64,000 nt of DNA from Thauera sp. K11 (GCF_002354895.1 NZ_CP023439.1:4092001-4156000), one strand, 5' to 3'; counted from the first letter of the stretch, positions 7,727-18,660 are shown. Notes: generated by a model not told the origin, from the letters alone. Translations and numbers: made by a program.

Positions 7727-9052
7727 ATGCCCGTGAAGAGCCCCCAGCCCGGCGATCTCGAGCCGATCGAAACCGCCAGCCGCGACGAGATTTCGGCCCT
7801 CCAGTTGCGGCGCCTGCAGTGGTCGGTGCGCCACACCTACGACAACGTCGAGCCCTACCGCAAGCGCTGCCAGGAAAAGGGCGTGCATCCGGACGACCTG
7901 AAATCGCTGGAAGACCTCGCCAGCTTCCCCTTCATGACGAAGACGGACCTGCGCGACAACTACCCCTTCGGCCTCTTCGCCGTGCCGCGCGGCAAGATCC
8001 TGCGCCTGCACGCCTCGAGCGGCACCACCGGCAAGCCGGTGGTGGTCGGCTACACCAGGAACGACCTCGACAACTGGGCCGACGTCGTCGCGCGCTCGCT
8101 GCGCGCCGCCGGCGTGCGCGCCGGCGACATGGTGCACAATTCCTACGGCTACGGCATGTTCACCGGCGGCCTGGGCGCCCACTACGGCATCGAGCGCGCC
8201 GGCTGCACCACGGTGCCGATGTCCGGCGGCCAGACCGAGAAGCAGGTCCAGCAGATCATGGACTTCCGCCCCGACGCGATCATGGTCACGCCGTCGTACT
8301 CGCTGGTGATCGCCGAGGAGTTCGAGCGCCTGAACATCAAGCCCGAAGAGATCTCGCTGAAGGTCGGCATCTTCGGCGCCGAGCCGTGGGGCGAGGGCAT
8401 GCGCGCCGAGATCGAGCGCAAGCTGGGCATCGACGCCATCGACATCTACGGCCTCACCGAGGTGATGGGCCCGGGCGTGGCCAGCGAATGCATCGAGACC
8501 AAGGACGGCCCGGTGATCTGGGAAGACCATTTCTACCCCGAGATCATCGACCCCGACACCGGCGAGGTGCTGCCCGACGGCGAGGAAGGCGAACTGGTGT
8601 TCACCTCGCTGACCAAGGAAGCCTTCCCCGTCATCCGCTACCGCACGCGCGACCTCACCCGCCTGCTGCCGCCCACCGCGCGCGCCTTCCGCCGCATCGG
8701 CAAGATCACCGGCCGCTCGGACGACATGCTGATCGTGCGCGGCGTGAACGTGTTCCCGACCCAGATCGAGGAGCAGATCCTGCGCGACAAGCGCCTGTCG
8801 GGCAACTACCAGATCGTGCTGACGCGGGACGGCCACCTCGACAACGTCGAGATCCGCTGCGAAGTGCAGCGCGAACTGTCGGGCAAGCTCAGCCGCAACG
8901 AGACCGAATCGATCGCCCGCGAGCTGCAGCACCACATCAAGACCATCATCGGCATCAGCACCAGGGTGAACGTGATGGAGTTCGAAAGCATCCCGCGCAC
9001 GCTGACCGGCAAGGCCCGCCGCGTCATCGACCAGCGCCCGAAGCAACTGTGA
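7727..9052 (+). CDS. paaK: PaaK, phenylacetate-CoA ligase
   Basis: 441-residue AMP-forming ligase that activates phenylacetate to phenylacetyl-CoA, the entry step of the pathway. Adenylate-forming motifs: HASSGTTGKPVVVGYTRNDL (P-loop), IDIYGLTEVMGPGVASEC and YRTRDLTRLLPP, with the C-terminal swivel domain RSDDMLIVRGVNVFPTQIE and ending LTGKARRVIDQR, which holds the catalytic Lys. A GAGAGAGGAAAGAGGAG purine tract is the ribosome site. The 38-bp gap after paaI is one of the larger ones in the operon. Confidence 0.96.
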   Translation: MPVKSPQPGDLEPIETASRDEISALQLRRLQWSVRHTYDNVEPYRKRCQEKGVHPDDLKSLEDLASFPFMTKTDLRDNYPFGLFAVPRGKILRLHASSGTTGKPVVVGYTRNDLDNWADVVARSLRAAGVRAGDMVHNSYGYGMFTGGLGAHYGIERAGCTTVPMSGGQTEKQVQQIMDFRPDAIMVTPSYSLVIAEEFERLNIKPEEISLKVGIFGAEPWGEGMRAEIERKLGIDAIDIYGLTEVMGPGVASECIETKDGPVIWEDHFYPEIIDPDTGEVLPDGEEGELVFTSLTKEAFPVIRYRTRDLTRLLPPTARAFRRIGKITGRSDDMLIVRGVNVFPTQIEEQILRDKRLSGNYQIVLTRDGHLDNVEIRCEVQRELSGKLSRNETESIARELQHHIKTIIGISTRVNVMEFESIPRTLTGKARRVIDQRPKQL

Positions 9053-9062
9053 GGAGCCGGCG

Positions 9063-10268
<1,206 letters not shown>

Positions 10269-10351
10269 CGCAGGGAAGAACGGAGGAGACCCGTGGCGCC
10301 GGCGAAGGGCAGGACACGCCCCTCGCCGGCACGCCCGGGAACAGGATCACG

Positions 10352-11137
10352 ATGACATACGAAACCCTGGAAATCGAACGCAAGGGGGCGGTGGCGACGA
10401 TCTGGATGAACCGTCCGGACGTGTTCAACGCCTTCAACGAACGGCTCATCGCCGACCTCGGCGCCGCCTGCCGCGCGCTGGATGCCGACGCCACCGCGCG
10501 CATCGTCGTGCTGGCCGGGCGCGGCCGCCATTTCTCGGCCGGCGCCGACCTCAACTGGATGCAGCGCGCCTCCGGCTACGGCGAGGCGGAGAACCTCGCC
10601 GACGCGCGCAGCTTCGCCGGCATGCTGCAGGCGCTGTCCGGCATGTCCAAGCCGACGATCGCGCGCGTGCAGGGCGCGGCGCTGGGCGGCGGCACCGGGC
10701 TGGCGGCGGCGTGCGACATGGTGGTGGCGTCCGACGACGCGCAGTTTTCGACGTCGGAAGTGCGCTTCGGGATCATCCCGGCGGTGATCAGCCCCTACGT
10801 GCTGCGCGCCATCGGCCCGCGCCACGCGCTGCGCTACTTCCAGACCGGCGAGAAGTTCCGCGCCGACCAGGCCAGGGCGATCGGCCTCGTCAGCGAGGTG
10901 GTGTCGCGGGACGAGCTGGACGCCGGCGTCGCCGCGCTGGTCGAGCCGCTGCTGGCCGGCGGCCCGCTGGCGCAGCAGGCCGCCAAGCAGTTGATCGCGG
11001 CGGTCTGCGGCCGGCCGATCGACGCCGCAGTGGCCGAGGAGACGGCCACCCGCATCGCCCGCCAGCGCGCCACCGGCGAGGCGAAGGAAGGCATCGCCGC
11101 CTTCCTGCAGAAGCGCCCGCCGGCCTGGCAGGGCTGA
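10352..11137 (+). CDS. Enoyl-CoA hydratase/isomerase family protein (possible PaaF role)
   Basis: 261-residue crotonase-fold enzyme. Visible motifs: ATIWMNRPDVFNAFNERLI, GRHFSAGADLNWMQRASGYGE, IARVQGAALGGGTGLAAACD and SEVRFGIIPAVISPYVLRAIG. The ADLNWM and IPAVISPYV segments look more like the LiuC/methylglutaconyl-CoA hydratase branch than enteric PaaF. By position it is the only candidate here for the 2,3-dehydroadipyl-CoA hydratase step, so a PaaF role is inferred from context. Start chosen at the ATG after ACAGGATCACG; the 83-bp gap after the thiolase holds no other gene. Confidence 0.85.
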   Translation: MTYETLEIERKGAVATIWMNRPDVFNAFNERLIADLGAACRALDADATARIVVLAGRGRHFSAGADLNWMQRASGYGEAENLADARSFAGMLQALSGMSKPTIARVQGAALGGGTGLAAACDMVVASDDAQFSTSEVRFGIIPAVISPYVLRAIGPRHALRYFQTGEKFRADQARAIGLVSEVVSRDELDAGVAALVEPLLAGGPLAQQAAKQLIAAVCGRPIDAAVAEETATRIARQRATGEAKEGIAAFLQKRPPAWQG

Positions 11138-11238
11138 GTCCCGCGGCCGAACGGCGCAGTTAGCGAGCAAGTCGAACCACACGAGTGTTGAGTTCCGCCC
11201 CGGCATCCGCCGGGCCGGTATTTGCGAGGAGGGAGCAG

Positions 11239-12246
11239 ATGTATACCCAGGCAATGGACATCCCGGACGAATCCGGGAAAAAGCTGGCCGTCGTGCCCGG
11301 CGCCGCGAGCGGGCAGGAAGCCGCGTTCGAGGCCCGCATCGACGCCGACGGCCGCATCGAGCCGCAGGACTGGATGCCGGACGCGTACCGCAAGACGCTG
11401 GTGCGCCAGATCAGCCAGCACGCCCACAGCGAGATCGTCGGCATGCTGCCGGAAGGCAACTGGATCTCCCGCGCGCCCAGCCTCAAGCGCAAGGCGATCC
11501 TGATCGCCAAGGTGCAGGACGAGGGCGGCCACGGCCTCTACCTGTATTCCGCCGCCGAGACGCTCGGCACCGGCCGCGACGAACTGCTGGACGCGCTGCA
11601 CGCCGGCAAGGCCAAGTACAGCTCCATCTTCAACTACCCGACGCTGAACTGGGCCGACGTCGGCGTGATCGGCTGGCTGGTCGACGGCGCCGCGATCATG
11701 AACCAGATCCCGCTGTGCCGCTGCTCCTACGGCCCCTACGCGCGCGCCATGATCCGCGTCTGCAAGGAGGAATCCTTCCACCAGCGCCAAGGCTACGAAG
11801 CCCTGCTGGTGATGATGAAGGGCACCGACGGGCAGCGCGCGATGGTGCAGGACGCGGTCGACCGCTGGTGGTGGAAGTGCCTGGCGATGTTCGGGCCGCC
11901 GGACGCCGACAGCCCGCACAGCGCGCAGGGCATGCGCTGGGGCATCAAGCGCATCAGCAACGACGAACTGCGCCAGAAGTTCATCGACGCCACCGTGCCG
12001 CAGGCCAAGGTGCTGGGCGTGACCCTGCCCGACCCCGACCTGAAGTGGAACGAGGAACGCGGCCACCACGACCACGGCCAGATCGACTGGCAGGAATTCT
12101 GGAACACCGTCGAAGGCAACGGCCCGTGCAACAAGGAACGCCTGGCGACCCGGGTGAAGGCCCACGACGACGGCCAGTGGGTCCGCGACGCGGCCCTGGC
12201 CCACGCCCGCAAGCAAAAAGAACGCGCAACCAAGGAGGCAGCATGA
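11239..12246 (+). CDS. paaA: PaaA, phenylacetyl-CoA 1,2-epoxidase catalytic subunit
   Basis: 335-residue di-iron oxygenase subunit that epoxidises the ring of phenylacetyl-CoA. PaaA landmarks are [51 protein letters not shown] and [19 protein letters not shown], which contain the Glu/His iron ligands. The start follows an excellent GAGGAGGGAGC ribosome site after a 101-bp gap, so translation restarts strongly here. The stop overlaps the paaB start (ATGA). An upstream in-frame ATG would add 18 residues but has no support. Confidence 0.96.
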   Translation: MYTQAMDIPDESGKKLAVVPGAASGQEAAFEARIDADGRIEPQDWMPDAYRKTLVRQISQHAHSEIVGMLPEGNWISRAPSLKRKAILIAKVQDEGGHGLYLYSAAETLGTGRDELLDALHAGKAKYSSIFNYPTLNWADVGVIGWLVDGAAIMNQIPLCRCSYGPYARAMIRVCKEESFHQRQGYEALLVMMKGTDGQRAMVQDAVDRWWWKCLAMFGPPDADSPHSAQGMRWGIKRISNDELRQKFIDATVPQAKVLGVTLPDPDLKWNEERGHHDHGQIDWQEFWNTVEGNGPCNKERLATRVKAHDDGQWVRDAALAHARKQKERATKEAA

Positions 12247-12539
12247 ACACCCCCGCACTGAAGGACTGGCCGCTCTGGGAAGTCTTCGTCCGCAGCAAGC
12301 AAGGTCTGGAGCACAAGCACTGTGGCAGCCTGCATGCCGCCGACGCGGCGCAGGCGCTGCACATGGCGCGCGACGTCTATACCCGCCGCCAGGAAGGCGT
12401 GAGCATCTGGGTGGTGCCCTCGTCGGCGATCACCGCCAGCAACCCGGACGACAAGGGCGAACTGTTCGACCCGGCCGCCGACAAGATCTACCGCCATCCG
12501 ACCTTCTACGAAATCCCTGAAGAAGTGGGGCACATGTGA
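12243..12539 (+). CDS. paaB: PaaB, phenylacetyl-CoA epoxidase subunit
   Basis: 98-residue small subunit of the PaaABC(D)E complex, thought to bridge the PaaAC pairs. It contains the diagnostic [43 protein letters not shown] and [15 protein letters not shown]. Overlaps paaA by 4 bp and paaC by 1 bp (TGATG), as expected for subunits made in fixed ratio. Confidence 0.96.
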   Translation: MNTPALKDWPLWEVFVRSKQGLEHKHCGSLHAADAAQALHMARDVYTRRQEGVSIWVVPSSAITASNPDDKGELFDPAADKIYRHPTFYEIPEEVGHM

Positions 12540-13321
12540 TGAAGGCGCCCGTCGAATACCTGCTGCACCTGGCCGACAACGCCGTCGTGCTCGGCCAGCG
12601 CGACGCCGAGTGGTGCGGCCACGGCCCCATCCTCGAGGAAGACCTCGCGCTCGCCAACGTCAGCCTCGACCTCATCGGCCAGGCCCGCCTGCTGTACCAG
12701 CTTGCCGCCACCCGCATGGGCGGCGACGCCACCGAGGACAGGCTGGCCTACTTCCGCGGCGACACCGAGTTCCGCAACTACACGCTGCTCGAACTGCCCA
12801 ACCACGGCGCGCTGGTCGGCTACGCCGCCGCCGACCGCGACTACGCCACCACCATCGTGCGCAACTTCCTGTACGGCGCGCTGATGGTGCTGCTGTGGGA
12901 AGCGCTGGAGAAGTCCGCCGACGCCGACCTCGCCGCGATCGCCGCCAAGTCGCTGAAGGAAGCGCGCTACCACCTGCACCACGCCGCCGACTGGGTGGTG
13001 CGCTTCGGCGACGGCACCGACGAATCGCACGCCCGCGCGCAGGCGGCGCTCGACCACCTGTTCCCGTACACCGAGGAGTTCTGGACGCCGAGCGCGGCCG
13101 AGGACGCCGCGGTGGCCTCCGGGGCGGCGGTGGACCTGCGCACGCTGCGCGCCGCCTGGGATGCGCTGGTGGCCGACACGCTGGCCGAGGCCACGCTGGT
13201 GCGCCCGCAGGTGCGCGGCTACGTGCCCGAGGGCAAGCATGGCCGCCACTCCGAGCACCTGGGCTACCTGCTCGGCGAGATGCAGGGCCTGGCGCGCGCC
13301 CATCCCGGCGCCACCTGGTAA
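12539..13321 (+). CDS. paaC: PaaC, phenylacetyl-CoA epoxidase structural subunit
   Basis: 260-residue ferritin-like partner of PaaA, without a functional di-iron site in characterised homologues. Motifs seen: YLLHLADNAVVLGQRDAEWCGHGP, LEEDLALANVSLDLIGQARLLYQ, LPNHGDF-like LELPNHGALVGYAA and ARYHLHHAADWVVRFGDGTDES. A GTG one codon upstream is in frame, but the ATG in the TGATG stop-start is the natural start. Confidence 0.95.
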   Translation: MKAPVEYLLHLADNAVVLGQRDAEWCGHGPILEEDLALANVSLDLIGQARLLYQLAATRMGGDATEDRLAYFRGDTEFRNYTLLELPNHGALVGYAAADRDYATTIVRNFLYGALMVLLWEALEKSADADLAAIAAKSLKEARYHLHHAADWVVRFGDGTDESHARAQAALDHLFPYTEEFWTPSAAEDAAVASGAAVDLRTLRAAWDALVADTLAEATLVRPQVRGYVPEGKHGRHSEHLGYLLGEMQGLARAHPGATW

Positions 13322-13332
13322 GGGCAGCGGCC

Positions 13333-13833
13333 ATGAGCAGCACCGTCGACAAGGCCTGGGCGACGCTCGAGCAACTGACCGATCCCGAGATCCCGGTGGT
13401 GACCCTGCGCGAGCTGGGCATCCTGCGCGACGTGCGCGAGACCGCGGAGGGGATCGAGGTCGTCATCACGCCGACCTACAGCGGCTGCCCGGCGATGGGC
13501 CAGATCGAGGACGACGTGCGTGCAAGCCTGGAACGGGCCGGCATCGCGGCGCGGGTGGTGACCCGGCTCGCGCCGGCCTGGACCACCGACTGGATGAGCG
13601 ACGAGGCCAAGGAAAAGCTGCGCGAGTACGGCATCGCGCCGCCGCACCACACGCCGAAGGACGTCAGCGTCGTGAAGTTCGTGCGGCGCGCCGCCCCCGC
13701 CGAGCCGGTCGCCTGTCCGCTCTGCGGTTCGACGCACACCGTCGTCACCTCCCAGTTCGGCTCCACGGCCTGCAAGGCGCTGTACAAGTGCCTGCACTGC
13801 CAGGAGCCCTTCGACTACTTCAAGCCCTATTGA
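13333..13833 (+). CDS. paaD: PaaD, epoxidase maturation protein
   Basis: 166-residue protein with a DUF59/MIP18 domain (residues about 5-100: LTDPEIPVVTLRELGILRDV, PTYSGCPAMGQIEDDV) and a C-terminal zinc-ribbon-like part with two CxxC pairs (CPLCGS and CLHC). It is needed for an active epoxidase and is thought to help assemble metal clusters. Lies 11 bp after paaC and 19 bp before paaE. Confidence 0.94.
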   Translation: MSSTVDKAWATLEQLTDPEIPVVTLRELGILRDVRETAEGIEVVITPTYSGCPAMGQIEDDVRASLERAGIAARVVTRLAPAWTTDWMSDEAKEKLREYGIAPPHHTPKDVSVVKFVRRAAPAEPVACPLCGSTHTVVTSQFGSTACKALYKCLHCQEPFDYFKPY

Positions 13834-13852
13834 GGGCCGGAGACAAAACGAC

Positions 13853-14950
13853 ATGTCAGCACCCCGTTTTCAAGCACTCTCCGTCAAGCGCGTGAACCCC
13901 GAAGCGGCCGGCGCGGTGGCGATCACGTTCAACATCCCCGAGGCCGAGCGCGAACGCTTCGCCTTCGAGCCGGGCCAGTTCCTGACCCTGCGCGCCACCA
14001 TCGACGGCCAGGAGGTGCGCCGCAACTACTCGATCAGCAGCCCGCGCAGCCGCCTCGCCAGGAACGGCGAGGTGGAGATCGGCATCCGTCCGGTCGAGGG
14101 CGGCCTGTTCTCCAACTGGGCGGCGCACTCGATCAAGGCCGGCGACGTCGTCCAGGTGATGCCGCCGGACGGCCGCTTCGTAGTGAAGAAGAAGCGCGCC
14201 ATCCACCGCGTAGGCTTCGCCGCCGGCTCCGGCATCACGCCCATCCTGTCGATCGCCGCGAGCACGCTGGAAGAGCAGCCCGAGTCGAAATTCACGCTGA
14301 TCTACGGCAACCGCCGCATGTCCACCGTGATGTTCAACGAAGCGCTGCAGGACCTGAAGGACCGCTACCGCGACCGCCTGACGATGATCCACGTCCTGTC
14401 GCGCCAGGCGCAGGAGGTCGACCTGCTGCAGGGCCGCATCGACGGCGGCAAGGTACGCGCGATCATCGACGCGCTGCTGCCGGTGGGCAGCATGGACGAG
14501 GTCTTCATCTGTGGCCCGGACGCGATGATCTCCGCCACCGAGGCCGCGCTGCAGGAGGCCGGCGTGCCGGCCGACCGCATCCGCACCGAGCGCTTCACGG
14601 TGAACCTGCCCGCCGGCGCCAAACCGGTCGGCGCCTCGAGCACGGCGGAAGCGGCGGCCAGCGCGGCAAAGGACATCCGGATGACGCTGGTGCTCGACGG
14701 CAAGGAGCACGAGATCGCGCTCGGCCCCGACGACCACGTGCTCGACGCCGCGCTGGATGCCGGCCTCGACCTGCCCTATTCCTGCAAGGCCGGCGTGTGC
14801 TGCACCTGCCGCGCCAAGGTGCTGGACGGCGAGGTGGTGATGGACAAGAACTTCACCCTGGAAGCCGCCGACGTGGAGCAGGGCTTCGTGCTGAGCTGCC
14901 AGGCGCGCGCCACCACCAGGCACCTGCGGGTGAGCTTCGACGAGCGCTGA
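13853..14950 (+). CDS. paaE: PaaE, epoxidase reductase (FAD, 2Fe-2S)
   Basis: 365-residue NADPH-dependent reductase that feeds electrons to PaaAC. Order: FAD domain (FEPGQFLTLRATIDGQEVRRNYSI, residues about 10-105), NAD(P) domain (GFAAGSGITPILSIAAST; VFICGPDAMI), then a C-terminal plant-type 2Fe-2S ferredoxin domain (CKAGVCCTCRAKVLDGEV and the last Cys in LSCQAR). Last gene of the operon; an intrinsic terminator begins 40 bp after its stop. Confidence 0.96.
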   Translation: MSAPRFQALSVKRVNPEAAGAVAITFNIPEAERERFAFEPGQFLTLRATIDGQEVRRNYSISSPRSRLARNGEVEIGIRPVEGGLFSNWAAHSIKAGDVVQVMPPDGRFVVKKKRAIHRVGFAAGSGITPILSIAASTLEEQPESKFTLIYGNRRMSTVMFNEALQDLKDRYRDRLTMIHVLSRQAQEVDLLQGRIDGGKVRAIIDALLPVGSMDEVFICGPDAMISATEAALQEAGVPADRIRTERFTVNLPAGAKPVGASSTAEAAASAAKDIRMTLVLDGKEHEIALGPDDHVLDAALDAGLDLPYSCKAGVCCTCRAKVLDGEVVMDKNFTLEAADVEQGFVLSCQARATTRHLRVSFDER

Positions 14951-14989
14951 TCCCGCCCGTCCGGCGAAGTGGCCCCGGCCACTGCGATG

Positions 14990-15017
14990 CGCGGCCGCTT
15001 CGTCGGCCGCGTTTTTT
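14990..15017 (+). terminator. Intrinsic terminator of the paa operon
   Basis: CGCGGCCG and CGGCCGCG form an 8-bp G+C stem around a CTTCGT loop, followed immediately by six T residues (15012-15017). Textbook rho-independent terminator. Confidence 0.9.
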
Positions 15018-15064
15018 CGTCCGCCCTGCGCCGCGCACGCAGGACGGGCCGCTGATACAGGTCA

Positions 15065-17794
15065 ATGAGCGCGCGGGCGTCCCTGCATAGACTCCCGGCA
15101 CCCCCAATGCGATCGCCCAAGGCCGCCATGCTCGACGCCCACTACCTCGGCTCCCTGTTCGAACCGGCCTCCGTCGCGGTGGTCGGCGCCTCCGAAGAGG
15201 CGCAGTCGGTCGGCCGCGTGCTCTTCAAGAACCTGGTCGACGCCGGCTACCGCGGCCCGGTGCACGCGGTCAATCCGAAGCACGAGACGGTGCTGGGCAG
15301 GAAGTGCTACCGCTCGGTGGAAGACATCGGCCGCCGCGCGGACCTGGCGATCATCGCCACGCCGGCGCGCACGCTGCATGCCATCGTCGAACAGTGCGGA
15401 CGGGCCGGCGTGCGCAACGCGGTGATCGTCACCGCGCTGGGCCCCGGCGACGGCGCCCTGGAGCGGCGCATGCTGGAGACCGCCCGCGCCGCCGGGATGC
15501 GCCTGCTCGGGCCGGGCAGCCTGGGCATCCTGCGCCCGGAAGCCGGCCTCAATGCCGCACTGACGAAGATCGCGGCGGCGAGCGGCGAACTGGCGCTGGT
15601 GTCGCAGTCGGGCGCGATGTGTTCGGTGGTGCTCGACTGGGCGGCGACGCACCAGATCGGCTTTTCGTCGGTGATCTCGCTCAGTTCGGAAATGGACGTG
15701 GATTTCGGCGAAACGCTCGACTACCTCGTCCACGACGAGCGCACCCGCTACATCCTGCTGTACGTCGACCGCATCCGCAACGCGCGCCGCTTCATGAGCG
15801 CGCTGCGCTCGGCGGCGCGCATCAAGCCCATCATCCTGCTCAAGACCGGCCGCCACGCCCCCTCCGGAACGCCGGTCGGCGAAGTCTCGCTCGCCGACGC
15901 GGTGTTCGACGCGGCGATGCGCCGCGCCGGCGTGGTGCGGGTGCAGAACGTCGGCCAGTTGTTCTTCGCCGCGCGCGCGCTGGCCTCGGGCTTCCGCCCC
16001 GGGGTGGAGCAACTGGCCATCGTCACCAACGGCGCCGGGCCCGGCGCGATCGCCGCCGACCGCGCCGGCGACCTCGGCACGCCGCTGGCGGAACTGTCGC
16101 CCCAGGTCCAGGCCGCGCTGGCGAAACTGAAGCCGGGCGGCGGGCGCGCCGGCAATCCGCTCGACCTCGGCGGCGACGCGCCGCCGGAGCGCTACCGCGA
16201 CGCCCTCCTCGCCTTCGCCGACGATGCCGCGATCCGCAACGTGCTGGTGATCCTGTCGCCGCACGCGCTGACCGACCCGGTCGAGATCGCCCAGGCCATC
16301 GCCGACGTGGCAAGGAGCGCGAACCTGAGCATCTGCTGCTGCTGGATGGGCGGCGGCCAGGTGGCGCAGGCGCGCACCCTGCTCGACCGCGCCGGCATCC
16401 CGGTGTTCCACGCGCCGGAAACCGCGGTGGAACTCTTCCACAACATCTCCAAGTTCTACCGCCACCAGGCCCTGCTGCTGCAGACCGCCGGCCAGACGGC
16501 AGAGGCCGGGCGCAGCGGCCCGGGCGGCGCCCGCATGCTGGTCGAGGCGCTGCTCAACCAGCGCCGCAACGTGCTGTCGGCCATGGAATCGAAGGCGCTG
16601 CTGCGCAGCTTCGGCGTGCCGGTCACGCAGACCATGGTGGCGCGCGACGTCACCGAGGCGCTGTTCGTCGCCGAGCAGGTCGGCTTTCCGGTGGTGATGA
16701 AGATCGATTCGCCCGACCTCGCGCACAAGTCCGAAGCTGGCGGCGTGCGCCTGAACCTCACCGCGACCGAATCGGTATGGAGCGCCTTCCACGACATCGT
16801 CGGCGGCGTGCGCCTGCGCCACCCGGAGGCGCGCATCAGCGGCGTGTCGATCGAACCCTACCTGCACCGGCCGCACGGGCGCGAGCTGCGGCTGGCCGTG
16901 TTCCGCGACCCGGTCTTCGGCCCGGTCATCAACCTGGGCGCCGGCGGCGCGGCGGCCGGACACACCGGCGACCGCGCCTACGCCCTGCCGCCGCTCAACG
17001 CGGTGCTGGCGCGCGACCTCATCGACGCACCCCAGGTCGCGCAGTTGCTGGACCGCTTCCACGCCCTGCCCACGGTCGACCGCGGCGCGCTGGAGCGCGT
17101 GCTGGTGGCCGTGTCCGACCTGGCATGCGAACTGCCGTGGGTATGCGAACTGGTGATCGACCCGCTGATCGCCGACGAGGACGGCGCAATCGTCGCCGAC
17201 GCCCGCATCGTCATCGACCAGGGCGTTCCGGCCGGCAGCGACCGCTACGCCCACATGGCCATCCACCCCTACCCTGGACACCTGGTCCGGGACTGGAAGA
17301 TGTCCGACGGCCGCATCGTGCGTGCGCGGCCGGTGCGCCCGGAAGACGCCGCGCTGGTGCAAGCCTTCTTCGACCGGCTCAGCCCCGAAACGCGCTATTT
17401 CCGCTTCATGGAACGCATCGACGAACTGCCGCCCGGCATGATCGCCCGCTTCACCCAGATCGACTACGACCGCGAGATGGCCCTGGTCGCCACCACCCGC
17501 GCCGGCGACGCCGAGACCATGATAGGCAGCACGCGCTACTCGCTGGCGCCGGACGGCGAATCGGTGGAATTCGCCCTGGTGGTGGCCGACGACTGGCAGC
17601 GCTTCGGCCTCGGCCGCCGCCTGATGGGCGCCCTGATCGACTGCGCCCGCGCCAAGGGCTACCGCAACATCGTCGGCGACGTGCTCGGCCACAACCCCAA
17701 GATGCTGCGGCTGATGCAGGGGCTGGGTTTCGAGGTGCAGCCGCATCCGGAGGAGAACACGCTGAAGCGGGTGGTCAAGGCGCTGCACGGCTAG
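15065..17794 (+). CDS. Pat/YfiQ-type protein lysine acetyltransferase (acyl-CoA synthetase-like + GNAT)
   Basis: 909-residue protein. The N-terminal 700 or so residues resemble ADP-forming acyl-CoA synthetases: CoA-binding LFEPASVAVVGASEEAQSVGRVLF, ligase-CoA LALVSQSGAMCSVVLDW, and an ATP-grasp part LLRSFGVPVTQTMV with VVMKIDSPDLAHKSEAGGVRLNL. The last 180 residues are a GNAT acetyltransferase (ALVVADDWQRFGLGRRLMGALID). This is the layout of E. coli PatZ and Salmonella Pat, which acetylate and silence acetyl-CoA synthetase. The phospho-His of true synthetases is missing from the loop after LLKTGRHAPSG, as in PatZ. The start is uncertain: in-frame ATGs at 15107 and 15128 (LDAHYLGSLF) would fit the family better. 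Confidence 0.85.
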   Translation: MSARASLHRLPAPPMRSPKAAMLDAHYLGSLFEPASVAVVGASEEAQSVGRVLFKNLVDAGYRGPVHAVNPKHETVLGRKCYRSVEDIGRRADLAIIATPARTLHAIVEQCGRAGVRNAVIVTALGPGDGALERRMLETARAAGMRLLGPGSLGILRPEAGLNAALTKIAAASGELALVSQSGAMCSVVLDWAATHQIGFSSVISLSSEMDVDFGETLDYLVHDERTRYILLYVDRIRNARRFMSALRSAARIKPIILLKTGRHAPSGTPVGEVSLADAVFDAAMRRAGVVRVQNVGQLFFAARALASGFRPGVEQLAIVTNGAGPGAIAADRAGDLGTPLAELSPQVQAALAKLKPGGGRAGNPLDLGGDAPPERYRDALLAFADDAAIRNVLVILSPHALTDPVEIAQAIADVARSANLSICCCWMGGGQVAQARTLLDRAGIPVFHAPETAVELFHNISKFYRHQALLLQTAGQTAEAGRSGPGGARMLVEALLNQRRNVLSAMESKALLRSFGVPVTQTMVARDVTEALFVAEQVGFPVVMKIDSPDLAHKSEAGGVRLNLTATESVWSAFHDIVGGVRLRHPEARISGVSIEPYLHRPHGRELRLAVFRDPVFGPVINLGAGGAAAGHTGDRAYALPPLNAVLARDLIDAPQVAQLLDRFHALPTVDRGALERVLVAVSDLACELPWVCELVIDPLIADEDGAIVADARIVIDQGVPAGSDRYAHMAIHPYPGHLVRDWKMSDGRIVRARPVRPEDAALVQAFFDRLSPETRYFRFMERIDELPPGMIARFTQIDYDREMALVATTRAGDAETMIGSTRYSLAPDGESVEFALVVADDWQRFGLGRRLMGALIDCARAKGYRNIVGDVLGHNPKMLRLMQGLGFEVQPHPEENTLKRVVKALHG

Positions 17795-17872
17795 CGTTCC
17801 GGCGGCATGACGCGGATCACGATCGCCGAAACGGCACTCCGCCGTCCATGCACCGGTTCTCGCGGTACGCGT

Positions 17873-17892
17873 ACGGGCGATGCGCCCGTTTC
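17873..17892 (+). terminator. Weak terminator-like hairpin after the acetyltransferase gene
   Basis: ACGGGCG and CGCCCGT pair across an ATG loop and are followed by TTTC. The T tract is short, so efficiency is doubtful. The rest of the 164-bp gap to the convergent regulator gene shows nothing else. Confidence 0.4.
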
Positions 17893-17958
17893 GGCGCAAC
17901 CCGTCCGTCTCAATCCGCCCCTTCGTCGAGCAACTGCACTTTCGACGGCCAGTGCCGG

Positions 17959-18660
17959 CTACTCCACCGTCGTAGTCATCGAAGCCAGGGCGTCTACGTT
18001 CCGAATCACCAGGGTGCGTTTTTCAAAGCGGATCAACTGCCGCCGGGCAAAGGCATTCAGCGCCCGGTTGATCGTCTGGCGGCTGGCCCCGACCATGTAG
18101 CCCAGCTCCTGATGGGTGAATTGCTTGCGGAAGATGATTTCCTCTCCATCCCAGCTGCCGAAATTCCGTGACAGGCGCAGCAAACCGCGGGCCAGGCGGA
18201 TATCCGTCGTGCTCGCCGTCTTTTCGATGACCGCATCGCACGCCAGGCGCAGGCGCGCACCCATCAGGGTGATGACGTTGATGCCGAGTTGCGGGTAGCG
18301 GTGGATCATGTCCTCGAAGTCCTCCCGCTTCAGCGAATGGATGACCGAATGATCCAGCGCCTGCCCGAATACGGACTGCCTTGCGCAGCCGGAGATCCCG
18401 CCGGCGCCGAATATCTCTCCGTCGATGCAGAGCCAGAAAACCGTTTCGCTTCCCTGGGCGGACAGATTGAATATCCTGACCAGACCTTTTTCCAGAAAGA
18501 AAACCTGATTGGCCGGATCGTCCGCGCGAAAGATCGTGGCGCCTTTCCTGAATATCTGCCGATGGGACTTGCCCAGCACGGCATGGCGCGCCTGGTCATC
18601 CATCTTTTCGAACAGATAGGTACCTTCCCAGTACCAGGGTATTTCACCTTTGTTCTGCAT
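17959..18660 (-). CDS. Crp/Fnr family transcriptional regulator
   Basis: 233 residues. Cyclic-nucleotide-binding-type beta-barrel (about 20-130: QIFRKGATIFRADDPANQVFFLEKGLVRIF, GEIFGAGGI) and a C-terminal Crp winged helix with FTHQELGYMVGASRQTINRALNAF as recognition helix. The usual SRETV is SRQTI here. No Fnr-type N-terminal Cys cluster is seen, so it is not an oxygen-sensing Fnr; the ligand is unknown. Start at MQNKGEIPW because GGAGGCCCC precedes it. Diverges from the PanB/ABC/MTHFR operon and very likely controls it through the dyad at 18798-18817. Confidence 0.88.
   Translation of the reverse strand: MQNKGEIPWYWEGTYLFEKMDDQARHAVLGKSHRQIFRKGATIFRADDPANQVFFLEKGLVRIFNLSAQGSETVFWLCIDGEIFGAGGISGCARQSVFGQALDHSVIHSLKREDFEDMIHRYPQLGINVITLMGARLRLACDAVIEKTASTTDIRLARGLLRLSRNFGSWDGEEIIFRKQFTHQELGYMVGASRQTINRALNAFARRQLIRFEKRTLVIRNVDALASMTTTVE

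Noticed and set aside
15062..17899. A 945-codon open frame on the minus strand opposite the acetyltransferase gene
   Set aside because: Shadow of third-position G+C. Its translation is low-complexity (Arg/Gly/Ala/His-rich) and shows no domain, while the plus-strand frame is a clear Pat protein.
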